Assembly: GCA_025769875.1 (NCBI GenBank)
Contig: JAGFNK010000108.1
Span: 62,001-126,000 of the forward strand
Length of the DNA: 64,000 nt
From: Russula earlei
Lineage: Eukaryota; Basidiomycota; Agaricomycetes; Russulales; Russulaceae
Direction of reading: 5' to 3'
Shown: one piece after another, positions 11,172 to 21,217 of the stretch
How positions within the stretch are numbered: the first letter of the stretch is position 1
How the letters are laid out: the number at the start of each line of letters is the position of its first letter
The notes under the pieces: model-generated
Told to the model about the DNA's origin: nothing
What the model saw: only the letters and a program-made list of their open reading frames with translations
Databases searched by the model: none
Translations under genes and position numbers: made by a program

Positions 11172-13171
11172 CAAAGAAAGAAAACCCCTTCAAGTGGGAA
11201 GATGATGAAGAACAAGCATTTCAAAAACTAGTCCAAGCATTCACAATGGCCCCAATCCTCATGTTACCTGATCATACTAAACCCCTTCAACTCATCTGTG
11301 ATGCAAGCAACTTTGCAGTTGGCGCAATCTTGGAACAACCTGATGAATTTAATAGATATCACCCAGTAGCCTATTTTTCGAAATCCTTGGACCCCGCGCA
11401 ACGAAATTACATGATCTATGATAAAGAACTCCTTGCCATTGTCTCATCCCTCTGGCACTTCTGACACTACCTTGAAGGCGCTACACACCCCATTAACCTA
11501 TGGACAGACCACAATAACTTAACATACTTCATGACAAAACAAAACCTCATGAGACGACAAGCCCGATGGGCACTCCTTCTCAGCAATTTTGACTTCACCA
11601 TCACCCATCACCCAGGAACTATGAACAAAGCAGACGGTCTGTCCAGGTGGCCAGACTTTAAAGAGGGGATACAAAACGAAAATGATGGAAAGGTGCTCCT
11701 AGATGACAATTTTTTTAAAATTAGAGCAACACGCACCTCTGCTACAGAACCAATCGGCGACCAAGAACTTCGACAACAACTACGATCTAGTAAAGACTAC
11801 AACCCAGAAGTATCTAACACATTAGCAATCATTATAAAGAATGGACCAAGACAACTATCCAAAGGCTTACAGGATTGGAACCTCGAAGATGGACTAATAT
11901 TATTCAAAGGAAAGGTCTATATCCCAAACAACGACACCCTAAGAAAGAAAATTCTGAAACTACATCACGACTCCCTCGCCACTGGGCATCCTGGCCAATG
12001 GAAAACTTACGAACTGATCAGCCAAAACTATTGGTGGCCAGGAATGCTAACCTATGTCAAAAGTTATGTAGATGGTTGCGCAATTTGCCAGAGTACAAAG
12101 AACTGCCCAAAGACAGAAACACCCCTTGTACCAATTACACCAGCTGGAGAAGTATGGAAAAGCATTACCATGGACTTTATCACGGACCTACCGATTTCAC
12201 AAGGCTTTGACAGCCTCCTAGTCGTGGTAGATCGATTCAGTAAAGAAATAATCATTACCCCTTGCCACAAGACAATCACAGCAGACAAAACAGCGACACT
12301 AATCATGAACAATGTCTGGAGAAGAATAGGCCTCCCGACACAAATAATATCAGACAGAGGCCCTCAATTCGCAGCAAAAGTTACTCAAGAACTATGGAAG
12401 AAGTTAAATGTCAAAATATCATTGAGCACGGCATATCACCCACAGACAGATGGAGAAACAGAATGAGTTAACCAAGAACTAGAACAATACCTACGAATAT
12501 TTTGCAACCATCAAGTGGACAATACCTTTTGAGGTCTGGTATGGCTTTGACCCAACATTTGCTCTGCCCCTTGCCTTTACATCAAAGTTCCCTTCAATCC
12601 AAGAAAGACTAACGAGACTAAACCAGCTCAGAGAAGAAGTAGCTGCCTTCCTGAACCGAGCAACTGAGATCATGAAGCAATCAGGACCTCAGTCCTCCAC
12701 ATTTCAGTTTTAAAGAAGGGGATCAAGTATGGCTGGAAGCCACAAATCTACGAACCACTCACCCAAAAGCAAAACTAGCCCCTCGATGCTATGGACCATT
12801 CAAAGTCACCACTGCCTATCCAGTAAACATTCGCCTCGAACTACCAAAGTCTTGGAAGATACACCCAGTTTTTCAACACTCCCTGATCAAACCTTATAAA
12901 GAAACCGCTGCCCACGGCCCTAACTTCTCAAACCCGCCACCTGGTACTAATCGAAGGAGAAGAGCAATATGAAGTAGAACAGAGATTAAACTCTCGACTC
13001 TCCCCGAACCACAAAGGGATCCAATACCTAGTTAAATGGAAAGGGTACACTACTGCAGAAAATACTTGGGAACCAGCCTCTAACCTATCAAGAGCGCAAT
13101 CACTTGTCAAAGACTTCCATTGGAAATACCCGAAGGTGTTTAAAATGATTCCCACCAGGAGTAACCCCTAA
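11172..13171 (+). pseudogene. pol: A2 pol remnant: RNase H, integrase, chromodomain
   Basis: The RNase H part starts at about 11246 (APILMLPDHTKPLQLICDAS). The integrase HHCC region is near 11960-12095, the catalytic Asp near 12172, ISDRGPQFA near 12346 and HPQTDGE near 12435. A chromodomain lies near 13015-13090. TGA replaces CGA at 11462 and 12464, both CpG-to-TpG changes relative to A1. Relative to A1, about 100 bases are deleted near 12520 (CAATTGGGCAGAACT... is gone), and further frame breaks follow near 12710. The protein is non-functional. Confidence 0.8.
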
Positions 13172-13419
13172 AACTAACAACCCTCATCATAACCTCCGTC
13201 AATGACTACCTTTACCCTTGCCACCGAAGAACCTTTCAGAGAACTCCTGCAATCACATGCACCCAATCGACCACAGTTACCCCCAGAACAATCCATAGAA
13301 CAAGAAGGAACTCCCCACGAATGAACAAACTTCAACCTTTCATATGCAAACTACTCCACCTTCCAAAGAAATGAACCCCTACTGTTGCAGGAGCAACAAG
13401 TCTATAAAGAGGGGATGAA

Positions 13420-14249
13420 TGTTACGAACCAAGGCCAGGCACTGGCCGAATATTGTCCTATTTCACTCAAGAGAGATCTCTCTCACTTTGCATTACCAAC
13501 TCCCTTTCGATTCTTGGGGTATCCCTCCTGTGGTGCAAGATATCACTATTGCAAAGGCACTATAACACGACCAGGCACCTATTTCCTAATCGGGTAATCA
13601 TCGCGTGGCAGCCACATGGTCACCCAGCCACCAGGCACCTGAAACAGTGGCACAAACTCTTAGAAACTGTTGCATAACTCATCTGACATCATCAGGGCTC
13701 CAATGACATCATGGCTGACTGAGCGACTCCACAGTGACCTCATAGGCTCATTAAGCGCTCCACAGTGACATCATAATGATGTCATCACTCCACAATGATC
13801 AGTAATGTGCTCAGTAAGCCTGAAACTTGACACAAGCGAGTTTATGCCTCTGTAGTCCTATTGGATGGTACCAAGGGGTCTAGAATAGTTCCAGTTCTTT
13901 GTAATCGACCCTGTACACTGTATATAAGCCCCAATGAAGCATGGCAGTCGTCAGACTGTCCATTTGTGACACTCTCATCTTCCTGGGTACTCCCCCGCAA
14001 CCGCTCAGTCTAAAGATTCCCCTTGCCTCCAAGGTACTCTTCTACAACTGCCTTGTTTAAAAGCCCCCTCACTACACTGGCCTCCAGCCTTCGCCTTTGT
14101 CTCTTGCAGCATCTACCAGTCCCCATCTGGTACCTCCTCATCGTTTGGCTCGTCCTCTTGTTGAACGCTGCCTTCGCCGTGTACCATCTGTTCCAACCCT
14201 TGCCCACCTGCTCCTGGGTCCTTAGTGATCAGCAGTACGTGTCTTGACA
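13420..14249 (+). repeat. LTR family A, 3' LTR of A2
   Basis: 830 bp, TGTTACGAACC...GTCTTGACA, preceded by the AAAGAGGGGATGAA priming tract. TATA GTATATAAGC lies near 13920. The CRE word equivalent to TGACGTCA elsewhere reads TGACATCA at 13684. Confidence 0.9.
14071..14247 (+). CDS. LTR-encoded membrane peptide frame, family A (A2 LTR)
   Basis: Reads TTLASSLRLC, then VPIWYLLIVWLVLLL, then AVYHLFQPLPTCS. The usual stop is TGG here, so the frame runs 10 codons further to TGA at the LTR end. The frame is open back to a TAA at 14011 with no ATG. See the A1 and B copies for the comparison. Confidence 0.45.
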   Translation, partial: TTLASSLRLCLLQHLPVPIWYLLIVWLVLLLNAAFAVYHLFQPLPTCSWVLSDQQYVS

Positions 14250-14818
14250 CCATCCCTGCTGCATGGCCCATCCCTGTACCCAACGAGGAGCAGTGGGACA
14301 TGCTCCTTGCTAACCAGCCTTACACAGACTTCGTCACCAGGGCCATCAAGGATGACAACGACCCCTCCCATACAGCAGGGGTCAAGTCTTACAGGTTCAG
14401 AACATCAGAAATACTCAAAAGGAGACAAACCATACACCTTCTTTTTGCACAAATCCTCAAGCACCAAGGCCACCTCAAAGAGGTCAAACAAACCCTTGCC
14501 GCTGCCAATACTCTCAATAGGGTTACCCTTAACCTCCGATGGCAAGACCGCTCTGAGGAAGAAGAAGGTGATAGTCACTTACAGGAACTTGTGCGACTCA
14601 ATTCGTCTTCCTCCACCAACTCCTTCCGACCTGCTGACTCATCCTTCACCTCCAACGAGTCAAGACCTCCCAGATCTACCTTCATCTCCACCAGTCACCC
14701 CAGAAAAACCTGCTTTCATTGCAGTGAACTGGGGCACATACGACCAGTCTGTCCCCACAGACCAGATCGTGCAACAAAAAGGGTACGATCTTTGAAGTCA
14801 GACCAACCTTGGAGCTAA
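14250..14818 (+). pseudogene. F: zinc-knuckle ORF adjoining the C-type 3' LTR, 5' cut by A2
   Basis: About 189 codons are open from the A2 junction to TAA/TAG after DQPWS. The N-terminal part is helical and charged (NEEQWDMLL, EILKRRQTIHLLFAQIL). A Ser-rich linker follows, then a CCHC knuckle CFHCSELGHIRPVC near 14710-14751 and a basic tail. It resembles a gag nucleocapsid segment, but only about 50 bases and a G-rich priming tract (CTTGACGGGGGGTGA) separate it from an LTR. It is therefore either a gag-only derivative or an extra 3'-terminal CCHC ORF of the C family. The C gag at 34.3 kb has a different knuckle. Confidence 0.5.
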
Positions 14819-14870
14819 GTAGGTCAACCTTATCGTCATTCTCACTTCTATGGGCCTTGACGGGGGGTGA

Positions 14871-15753
14871 TGTTATATCATTTTCCTTTTATGTTTACTT
14901 CTTACCTTTTGCTATCGACTGCTTGCTTTCGTATGTCCCTTTACTTACTGGTCTTGTGATCTCTTACATCTTGTGATCCCTTCTGTGTTATCATGTGATC
15001 CATACACGTCCAGGTAACACTGGATTGCTGTTACTTTCCCTTTGTTTGGTTCTCTTTCCATTTATACTCACTTCTTAGTTTCAACTGTGCAATGCCGCGC
15101 ACTTACTGTGCAGCACAGTTACTTGGTTCTGACTCATTTGTGGCCTCATTCCTATGACTCCTACTTATTATGACTCCTACTATACTAGTAGCACAGTCAA
15201 AGCGCAGCTATTGCTGCGCTTCTCCTGTATATATAAGCTCAGTACTTTGTGACCAAAGCCCTAAGCTTGGTCTCTTGTAGAATCCAACCTACTCTTGTCC
15301 AACATATTTGCCTGCAACCCACACAACTCCTAATCCTCAAACCACATCCACCTCTCCATTTCATCAACTCTTCACACACCATCCACCATCTACTCTTCAC
15401 CTCTCCCTTCCTCCCCTAAGAGTCTCTCTTCACTCCCCTGAGAAGAGCTCTCCTCCTTTAAGACCTACCTTCCTCTACTCTCTCTGCGTTGTTCAAGGTC
15501 TTTGACTGACTTGAATGCATATAGCTAGTGGAACCATCCCTAGTCTATCCCATTACAAACTTACCCTAGCTTCTCAATGGACCGAGTCATACTAGGAAGG
15601 GTCTATTGGCCATAACCTGTTTAGCATAAAACACTTTGACTGCTGCAGGGATCCTTAACTCTCTATACACAGGAACCGGCCCATTTCTTGAACACATCTC
15701 TACTATCAACTTGTCTTTACGCTTGAGAACTGACACAGCTAGTTACCATGACA
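14871..15753 (+). repeat. LTR family C, 3' LTR of F/C element
   Basis: 883 bp, TGTTATATCA...GTTACCATGACA, preceded by the polypurine tract GACGGGGGGTGA. TATA TATATATAAGC lies near 15226. The right flank TCAAGG lies inside LTR E (equivalent to 31184), so F/C appears inserted in the E LTR. Copies of this LTR are at 32831-34254 and 45718-46007. Confidence 0.8.
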
Positions 15754-16152
15754 TCAAGGCTGAGTCAGACAATGACTCAGTCCGCAGACAGAGTCGATCT
15801 CCTGGTTTTACAGAAGAGGAGAATGATGAGAGAGAGGCAGAGGAGGAAGAGGAACATGAGGGTTCCTTGAGGTGTGCTCAGGTCAAAGAGAGTGTAGGCC
15901 AGCACAAGCAAGTTGTGATTTGAGAGAGAGTACAGGGCAAGGGATGCAACAGGAAATGGGACAAAGCTAAGCTTGGGGCATTCCCCAGCTTCTACAGGTG
16001 CTTAAATACTGTATGTAGCGAGGCTGTACAGTACTATATGTGGAACAATAGATAAAGGTGAGCCAATAGCAGAAGAGACTCGAACAATAGGTGAAACACA
16101 ATAGGCAAAACAATAAGAGACCATCAACATCAAGGGGTAGGATGGTAGGTAA

Positions 16153-17116
16153 TGTCAAGACTCACTGTTGAACAATCCAGTTCAAGAGCGAGGGGTTAGT
16201 TCAAAGATGAGTTGATAGACATCCAAGATGGCATGGGCAAGGAGTAGAGTCCAGAGCAGTAACAAATACCAAAGAGGTATGGTTACTGGCAAAGTCGAGC
16301 AGGTATGCAGAGAGGAGGCCAGGATAGTCACAAGGGGATGGTCCTTAAAGGAGTATCCCAGGAATGGAGAGTGCCATAAACAAATGGACAGTCTGAGGAC
16401 TGTCCATTACTTTATTGAGTGCTTATATACTACAAGAGAACTGCTAAATAGGGGACAAGTCATAACCTTGTTATCAAGCACAATAGTGTGATGAGTAAGA
16501 AGTCAGAGTGCACTTACTGAGCATGCTCAGTCATGCTCAGTAAGCTGCTGAGTAAGAAGGCTTCTCTTGATGAGTAAGAGCCTTCACTGTCCACATGTTC
16601 ACTGCTTTAGTGCATGTGCAAGCACCTGATTCATTTTCTGTTAGTTAGTTTAGGGCCAGTCATCTGAGGACTTGTAGTTTGCTTTAGGGAATAGTGTTAT
16701 CTTATAAGGCCCCTTATATAGTTCTATTAGGGTCCTTAGAGTTGACCCTAATACTTCTATTAAGGTCCTTAGTATTGCCTTGTAGTTCGTTCTATAGTTA
16801 TTAGAGTTAGTCTAATAATGCGTTGTAGGGTCTTCAATACTGTGTCAGTGCTTATTGTAGGGCACCTAGGGTCGTCCTAAAGGGTCCTTAGGAAGGCCCT
16901 AATACTGTCCTTTACTGCTAAAAGGGTTGCCATTAAGTGGGGCTTGCTGTATGTCAATTGTGCCGAGAATTGCTCGGGCGACAATGCGCGCGCGATATTG
17001 TGGACACCTCTACTCACCCCTTTTGCTCATGTGAACAGGGTGACACCATAGAGGCTGGGTTTCCTCTCATAAGGAAGGGTCCTTCAAGGACCCTCTCCGG
17101 AGAATGGTTCATGACA
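16153..17116 (-). mobile_element. Solo LTR B in LTR E
   Basis: 964 bp. Read on the minus strand it starts TGTCATGAACC and ends GTCTTGACA. It is flanked by direct repeats GGTAA at 16148-16152 and 17117-17121. Orientation is set by the TATA box and downstream LTR ORF, both on the minus strand. No internal region is present. Confidence 0.9.
16182..16328 (-). CDS. LTR-encoded membrane peptide frame, family B copy 1
   Basis: A 48-codon minus-strand frame: TILASSLHTC, then VTIPLWYLLLLWTLLLAHA, then YQLIFELTPRS and stop. It differs from the other two B copies at many third positions (for example CTT/CTC, TTG/CTG, GCC/GCA) while the central protein motif is kept. In this copy ATGG occurs at the hairpin start, but in a different phase. 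Confidence 0.55.
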   Translation of the reverse strand, partial: TILASSLHTCSTLPVTIPLWYLLLLWTLLLAHAILDVYQLIFELTPRS

Positions 17117-17212
17117 GGTAAGGGAACGAGGGTGACAGGAGAGAACTATGGTAGAAGTAAAACAATAACAGAAAAGGTTAGAGACGAACTGACAAGGGGG
17201 TAATTCATGACA

Positions 17213-17431
17213 GGTTCTGGTAAAGCATCCAGCTCAATGAGAAACCAGTTGGCCCTGTAGCCAGTTCCTCCTGGGTACTCCAGGACTGTGAAGTCAATGA
17301 GGGGGTAGTCAGAGGAGAGGATCCAGTCAGGGCTGGGTTGTGGAAGGTGAGGGGCGTCAAAGAATTTTTGTGGCCTCGAATTGCTTGGCAAGGGAGAATG
17401 GGGATGGAGTGCATGCTGGGAAAAGGTCAAG
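17213..17431 (-). other. E sequence between protease and 3' LTR
   Basis: A minus-strand open frame (17457-17213) encodes about 80 residues with SSDYPLIDFTVLEYPGGTGY and runs into the LTR. It could be a C-terminal remnant of a deleted pol or a short accessory ORF. It is out of frame with the protease. No domain is recognised. Confidence 0.3.
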
Positions 17432-17950
17432 TCATAGGGTGTTGCACTCAGATCCAAGAAGGGTTGAGGAGAGGGAGACTGATGGTACAGGGGTGAGAAG
17501 GACCCCTAGGTGGTTTTTTAGGCGACCAGTGCTCCAGTTGACAAGGGGATTTAATGCCTTTAGGAAGGGATAGCCGAGGATCATTCTATCTTCTCCCAAG
17601 TTTGTGACGTAAAATGTGAGAAGTTGTGTGGTGGGGCCATGACGTACGGCCACATGAGCATAATGGGTTAGTGCTCCTCCTTGGTTACTGGTGCCATCTA
17701 CATTGATGATGGGTCTGGGGGTTCTGAGAGTTCGAAGTGGAATTTGTAATTTTTCCACAATTCCTTGGCTAATGAAGTTTTCTGTTGCTCCGCTGTCTAG
17801 GAGTGCTTGGCCAGTCTTTCCATTTGTTGTGATCATAAAGGGAACTTTCATTGAGTTTTCCTTATGTTGAACAATGGTATCTATTTGGGCCTTAGTACCG
17901 ACTGTTGTACCTTGGCCTAGAGAAAATCCTCTTTGAGGATGAGGTCCCAA
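17432..17950 (-). pseudogene. E aspartic protease
   Basis: About 172 residues on the minus strand. The active-site motif is ALLDSGATENFIS near 17795-17830, followed by a flap region (NVDGTSNQGG) and ILGYPFLKALNPLVNW near 17540-17585, typical of Ty3/gypsy retropepsins. It follows the gag zinc knuckle in a shifted frame, as usual for gag-pol. No polymerase domains follow. Confidence 0.7.
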
Positions 17951-18383
17951 AGTTTGGCTCTATCCTCTGCTGGTAAAGTTTTCATATGGGCCACCATAGT
18001 GGAGGCTTCTTCCTCCTTTGGTGGTTCTGGGGTTGGTTCGGTAGTATGTGCTTTGGAGGTAGTGGGGGCAGTATTTTTGGGGCACTCCCGGCTAAGGTGG
18101 TCTTTCTCTTGGCAGTGGAAGCAACCTCCTTCTTTTGCCAATTGTTTCCTTTCTTCTTCAGTGAGCTTCTTGAAGTTGGCCTTGGCGGCGTCCACTTGCA
18201 TTCAATCAGGGTGATGAGATCTATGTTCCGAGGGGGAGTGTGTAGTTTTTCCTTTAAGCTTTTCTCTGATGGTGATGAAACGTCAATGCTGTCTTCTGGC
18301 CTCCTCCTTCCATTCTTGAAAAGTGGTGGGCCAGACATCTCTGTTTAAGATTGCGCGGTAGAGTCCGGTTTTTAGGCCATTTT
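17917..18383 (-). pseudogene. gag: E gag, C-terminal part with zinc knuckle
   Basis: Minus-strand continuation of the gag begun at 31062. At the A3 insertion the frame joins ...AIESFKN to GLKTGLYRAILNRD. A stop lies near 18305 and another before MQVDAAKANF. A CCHC knuckle CFHCQEKDHLSREC is encoded near 18080-18125. It is related to the D gag (LTEEERKQLAKEG, CFICKK). Confidence 0.75.
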
Positions 18384-19212
18384 TGTTACGAACCAAGGCC
18401 AGATCCTGGCCGTAGATTGTCCTATTTTCACTCAAGAGAGACCTCTCTCACTTTGCATTACCGACTCCCTTCCATTTTCCGGGCTATCCCTCCTGCGGTA
18501 CAAGATATCGCTATTGCAAAGGCACTATAACACGACCAGGCACCCGTTTCCTAATCGGGTAATCATCGCGTGGCAGCCACATGGCCACCCAGCCACCAAG
18601 AACCCGAAACAGCGGCGCAAACTCTTAGAAACTGTTGCATAAATCATCTGACATCATCAAGGCTCCAATGACATCATGGCTGACTGAGCGACTCCACAGT
18701 GACCTCATAGGCTCACTAAGCGCTCCACAGTGACATCATAATGATGTCATCGCTCCACAATGATCAGTAATACGCTCAGTAAGCCTGAAACTTGACACAA
18801 GCAAGTTTATGCCTCTGTAGTCCTATTGGGTGGTACCAAAGAGTCTAGAATAGTCCCAGTTCTTTGTAATCGACCCTGTACACTGTATATAAGCCACAAT
18901 GAAGCATGGCAGTCGTCAGACTGTCCATTTGTGATACTCTCATCTTCCTGGGTACTCCCCTGCGACCGCTCAGTCTAAAGTCCTCCCTCGTCCTCAAGGT
19001 ACTCTTCAATGACCGCCTTGTCTAAAGCCCCTTACTGCACTGGCCTCTACTCTTCGCCTCTGCCTCCTGCAACACCTACCAGTCCCCATCTGGTATCTTC
19101 TAGTCGTTTGGCTCGTCCTTCTGTTCAACGCCGTTTACGCCGCGTACCATCTGTTCTGACCCTTGCCCACCTGCTCCTGAGTCCTTAGTGATCAGCAGTA
19201 CATGTCTTGACA
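18384..19212 (+). repeat. LTR family A, 5' LTR of A3
   Basis: 829 bp, TGTTACGAACC...GTCTTGACA, highly similar to the 3' LTR of A3. TATA lies near 18885. The CRE word at 18649 is TGACATCA, against TGACGTCA in the 3' LTR (28471). The LTR ORF at 19031-19159 is cut short by a TGA at 19157 where other copies have CGA. The next bases (TCTGGACAGTC) should contain the tRNA primer site; I could not identify the tRNA. Confidence 0.9.
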
Positions 19213-19258
19213 TCTGGACAGTCTCTCATCATCCCTGTATTGACCAGCCAACACTCAA

Positions 19259-21148
19259 GTGTCCACTCCTAACTCTCCCACTTTGGTTAACACCTCCTTG
19301 CGCCTCCCTTCTCCTCAGCAACCTACCCCATGCACTGCCCTTCGCATCCTCACTGAAGACATTGACCCAATCGACACATCCTCGCCCCTCAGCCTCTTAT
19401 ACTCCCCAACAGCCCCACCATCATCTCCCAGCATTCCCCAGCCTATCCCAGGTGTCATGAACCATTCCCCGGAGAGGGCCCTTGAAGGACCCTTCCTTAT
19501 AGGAGGAAACCCAGCCTCTATGATGCCACCCTGTTCACACGAGCAAAAGGGGTGAGTAGAGGTGTCCACAATATCGCGCGCGCATTGTTGCGCGAGCGAT
19601 TCTCGGCACAATCGACATACAGCAAGCCCCACTTAAAGGCAACCCTTCTAGCAACTAAGGACAGTATTAGAGCCTTCCTAAGGACCCTTTGGAACGACCC
19701 TAGGAACTCTACAATAGGTACTAACCTAGTATCAAAGGCCCTACAACGCGTTATTAGACCCACTCTAATAACTATAGAACGAACTATAAGGCAACACTAA
19801 GGACCTTAATAGAAGTATTAGGGTCGACTCTAAGGACCCTAATAGAACTATATAAGGGCCTTATAAGATAACACTATTCCATAACCAAACTACAAGTCCT
19901 CAAATGACCGGCCCTAAACTAACTAACAGGAAATGAATCAGGTGCTTGCACGTGTACTAAAGCAGTGAACACGTGGACAATGGAAGCTCTTACTCATCAA
20001 GAGAAGCTTCTTACTCAGCAGCTTACTGAGCATGACTGAGCATGCTCAGTAAGCATCCTCCGACTTCTTACTCATCACTCTATTGTGCTTGATAACAAGG
20101 TTATGACTTGTTCCCTATTTAGCAGCTCTCTTGTAGTATATAAGCGCTCAATAAAGTAGCGGACAGTCCTCAGACTGTCCATTTGTTTACGGCACTCTCT
20201 ACCCCTGGGATACTCCTTTAAGGACCATCCCCTTGTGACTACCCTGGCCTCTTCCCTGCGTGATTGCTCTACTCTCACAGTAACAGTTCCTCTCTGGTAT
20301 CTGTTACTACTCTGGACTCTTCTTCTTGCCCACGCAGTCTTGGACGTCTATCGACTCGTCTTCGAGCTTATCCCTCGCTCTTGAACTGGATAGTTCAACA
20401 GTGAGTCTTGACACCAGGCGACTTTGTCCCTGTTGGCACTCCCCCTCCTGCGCAGAACGAGCAACAGCAAGCGGACCGACCTCCCTTGCCTGAAGGTTTC
20501 CTTGACCGTCCCCCTTGCACAGCATTTCGCTTCCATCCGCACCAGTACTTCGTCCTCCCTACCACCAATCATCGCCAGGAGCAGTGGCATCCCCTCCACA
20601 ATTTGAATCATCAAGACTACCTTGGGCGCATCCCTACCTCAGACCAATTAGCTCATCACGCATTCACAGACACCTTCACTACTGCCTTTCGTGCACGCAT
20701 CATCCACACTTTTGCGGTCGAACCCTCCAACACTGCCCTTGCCACCCAGTACAATCTCACCCCCTTCGGCATCTGCTCTAACGTCGGGATATATGCCCCG
20801 GACGCTGGCTTCCCCCTTGGACGCATCGCATACATTTTTAACACCTTGTTATTTAGGAAACTACTTATCTTGCCTGCTATTTACCATCCTGCTTACGAAG
20901 GCTCGTTTTGCTTATCTATCATACACGACTTCTTGGACGGACGTCTCGCTTTCGCATACGGCTACTCACACTTCGAGGAGAACAATAACCGTGTGTCCCT
21001 ACGTCACTATTTGACTTATACAGTCGACACCATCCGCTTTAACCCCCAGCTACTTCGCTTTTGCTTTACGCCTCGTATTCCCCCTAACCCTCTCGAAATA
21101 ATCAAGAGGTACCAACTCGAAACTATAGATCTTGCGCACGGTTCTTAA
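19259..21148 (+). CDS. A3 ORF1: unrecognised ~307-residue protein, split by solo LTR B
   Basis: The frame 19259-19452 continues exactly in phase at 20419 once the B LTR and one CCAGG copy are removed, and runs to TAA at 21148. The first ~100 residues are Pro/Ser/Thr-rich. The rest is folded-looking, with FHPHQYFVLPTTNHRQEQW, HAFTDTFTTAFRARI and YGYSHFEENNNRVSLRHYLT. No known retroelement domain is recognised. The first codon of the open frame is GTG, not ATG, so the start is uncertain. It lies between the 5' LTR and gag, where most Ty3/gypsy elements have no ORF. The only lesion seen is the B insertion. Confidence 0.55.
19453..20413 (+). mobile_element. Solo LTR B in A3 ORF1
   Basis: 961 bp, TGTCATGAACC...GTCTTGACA, flanked by CCAGG at 19448-19452 and 20414-20418. 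TATA (GTATATAAGC) lies at 20136-20145. A perfect hairpin GGACAGTC-CTCA-GACTGTCC follows at 20161-20180. U3 contains the inverted repeat CTTACTGAGCATG...CATGCTCAGTAAG and two CACGTG-containing words. Confidence 0.9.
20160..20384 (+). CDS. LTR-encoded membrane peptide frame, family B copy 2
   Basis: Open from just after TAG at 20157 to TGA at 20384 (74 codons), starting about 15 bases after the TATA box. The conserved last 48 codons (20238-20384) read TTLASSLRDC, then VTVPLWYLLLLWTLLLAHA, then YRLVFELIPRS. Upstream it contains RLSICLRHSLPLGYS, similar to MAVVRLSIC in family A. There is no ATG in frame, so initiation is unknown. One strongly hydrophobic segment suggests a single-pass membrane peptide. 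Confidence 0.55.
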   Translation, partial: RTVLRLSICLRHSLPLGYSFKDHPLVTTLASSLRDCSTLTVTVPLWYLLLLWTLLLAHAVLDVYRLVFELIPRS

Positions 21149-21217
21149 AAAGTAAGAACCACCCTTGTAACGCTTCAATAAAGATCAAATAAAGATCCTT
21201 TTCTTGTTTTAACTAAA

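Larger units (their letters stand above)
11172..14249 (+). mobile_element. A2: 3' part of a Ty3/gypsy element split by X2
   Basis: A2 begins inside the RT-RNase H connection at the X2 junction and continues through RNase H, integrase, chromodomain and a complete 3' LTR. The left part would lie left of X2, but that side is occupied by A1 and the window edge. The right flank at 14250 is the gag-like ORF of element F/C, so A2 inserted there. Confidence 0.8.
15754..17212 (-). repeat. LTR family E, 3' LTR, interrupted by B
   Basis: Matches 31184-31659 in order (TCAAGGCTGAGTCAGACAAT...) and ends TTCATGACA at its inner edge. The outer ~120 bases (equivalent to 31064-31183) are absent, where LTR C abuts. 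A 964-bp solo B LTR with GGTAA duplications interrupts it at 16153-17116. Confidence 0.75.

Noticed and set aside
15967..16158. Hydrophobic minus-strand frame in LTR E, considered as another LTR membrane ORF
   Set aside because: It shares no motif with the A/B frame, has no conserved length, and runs across the E/B boundary.
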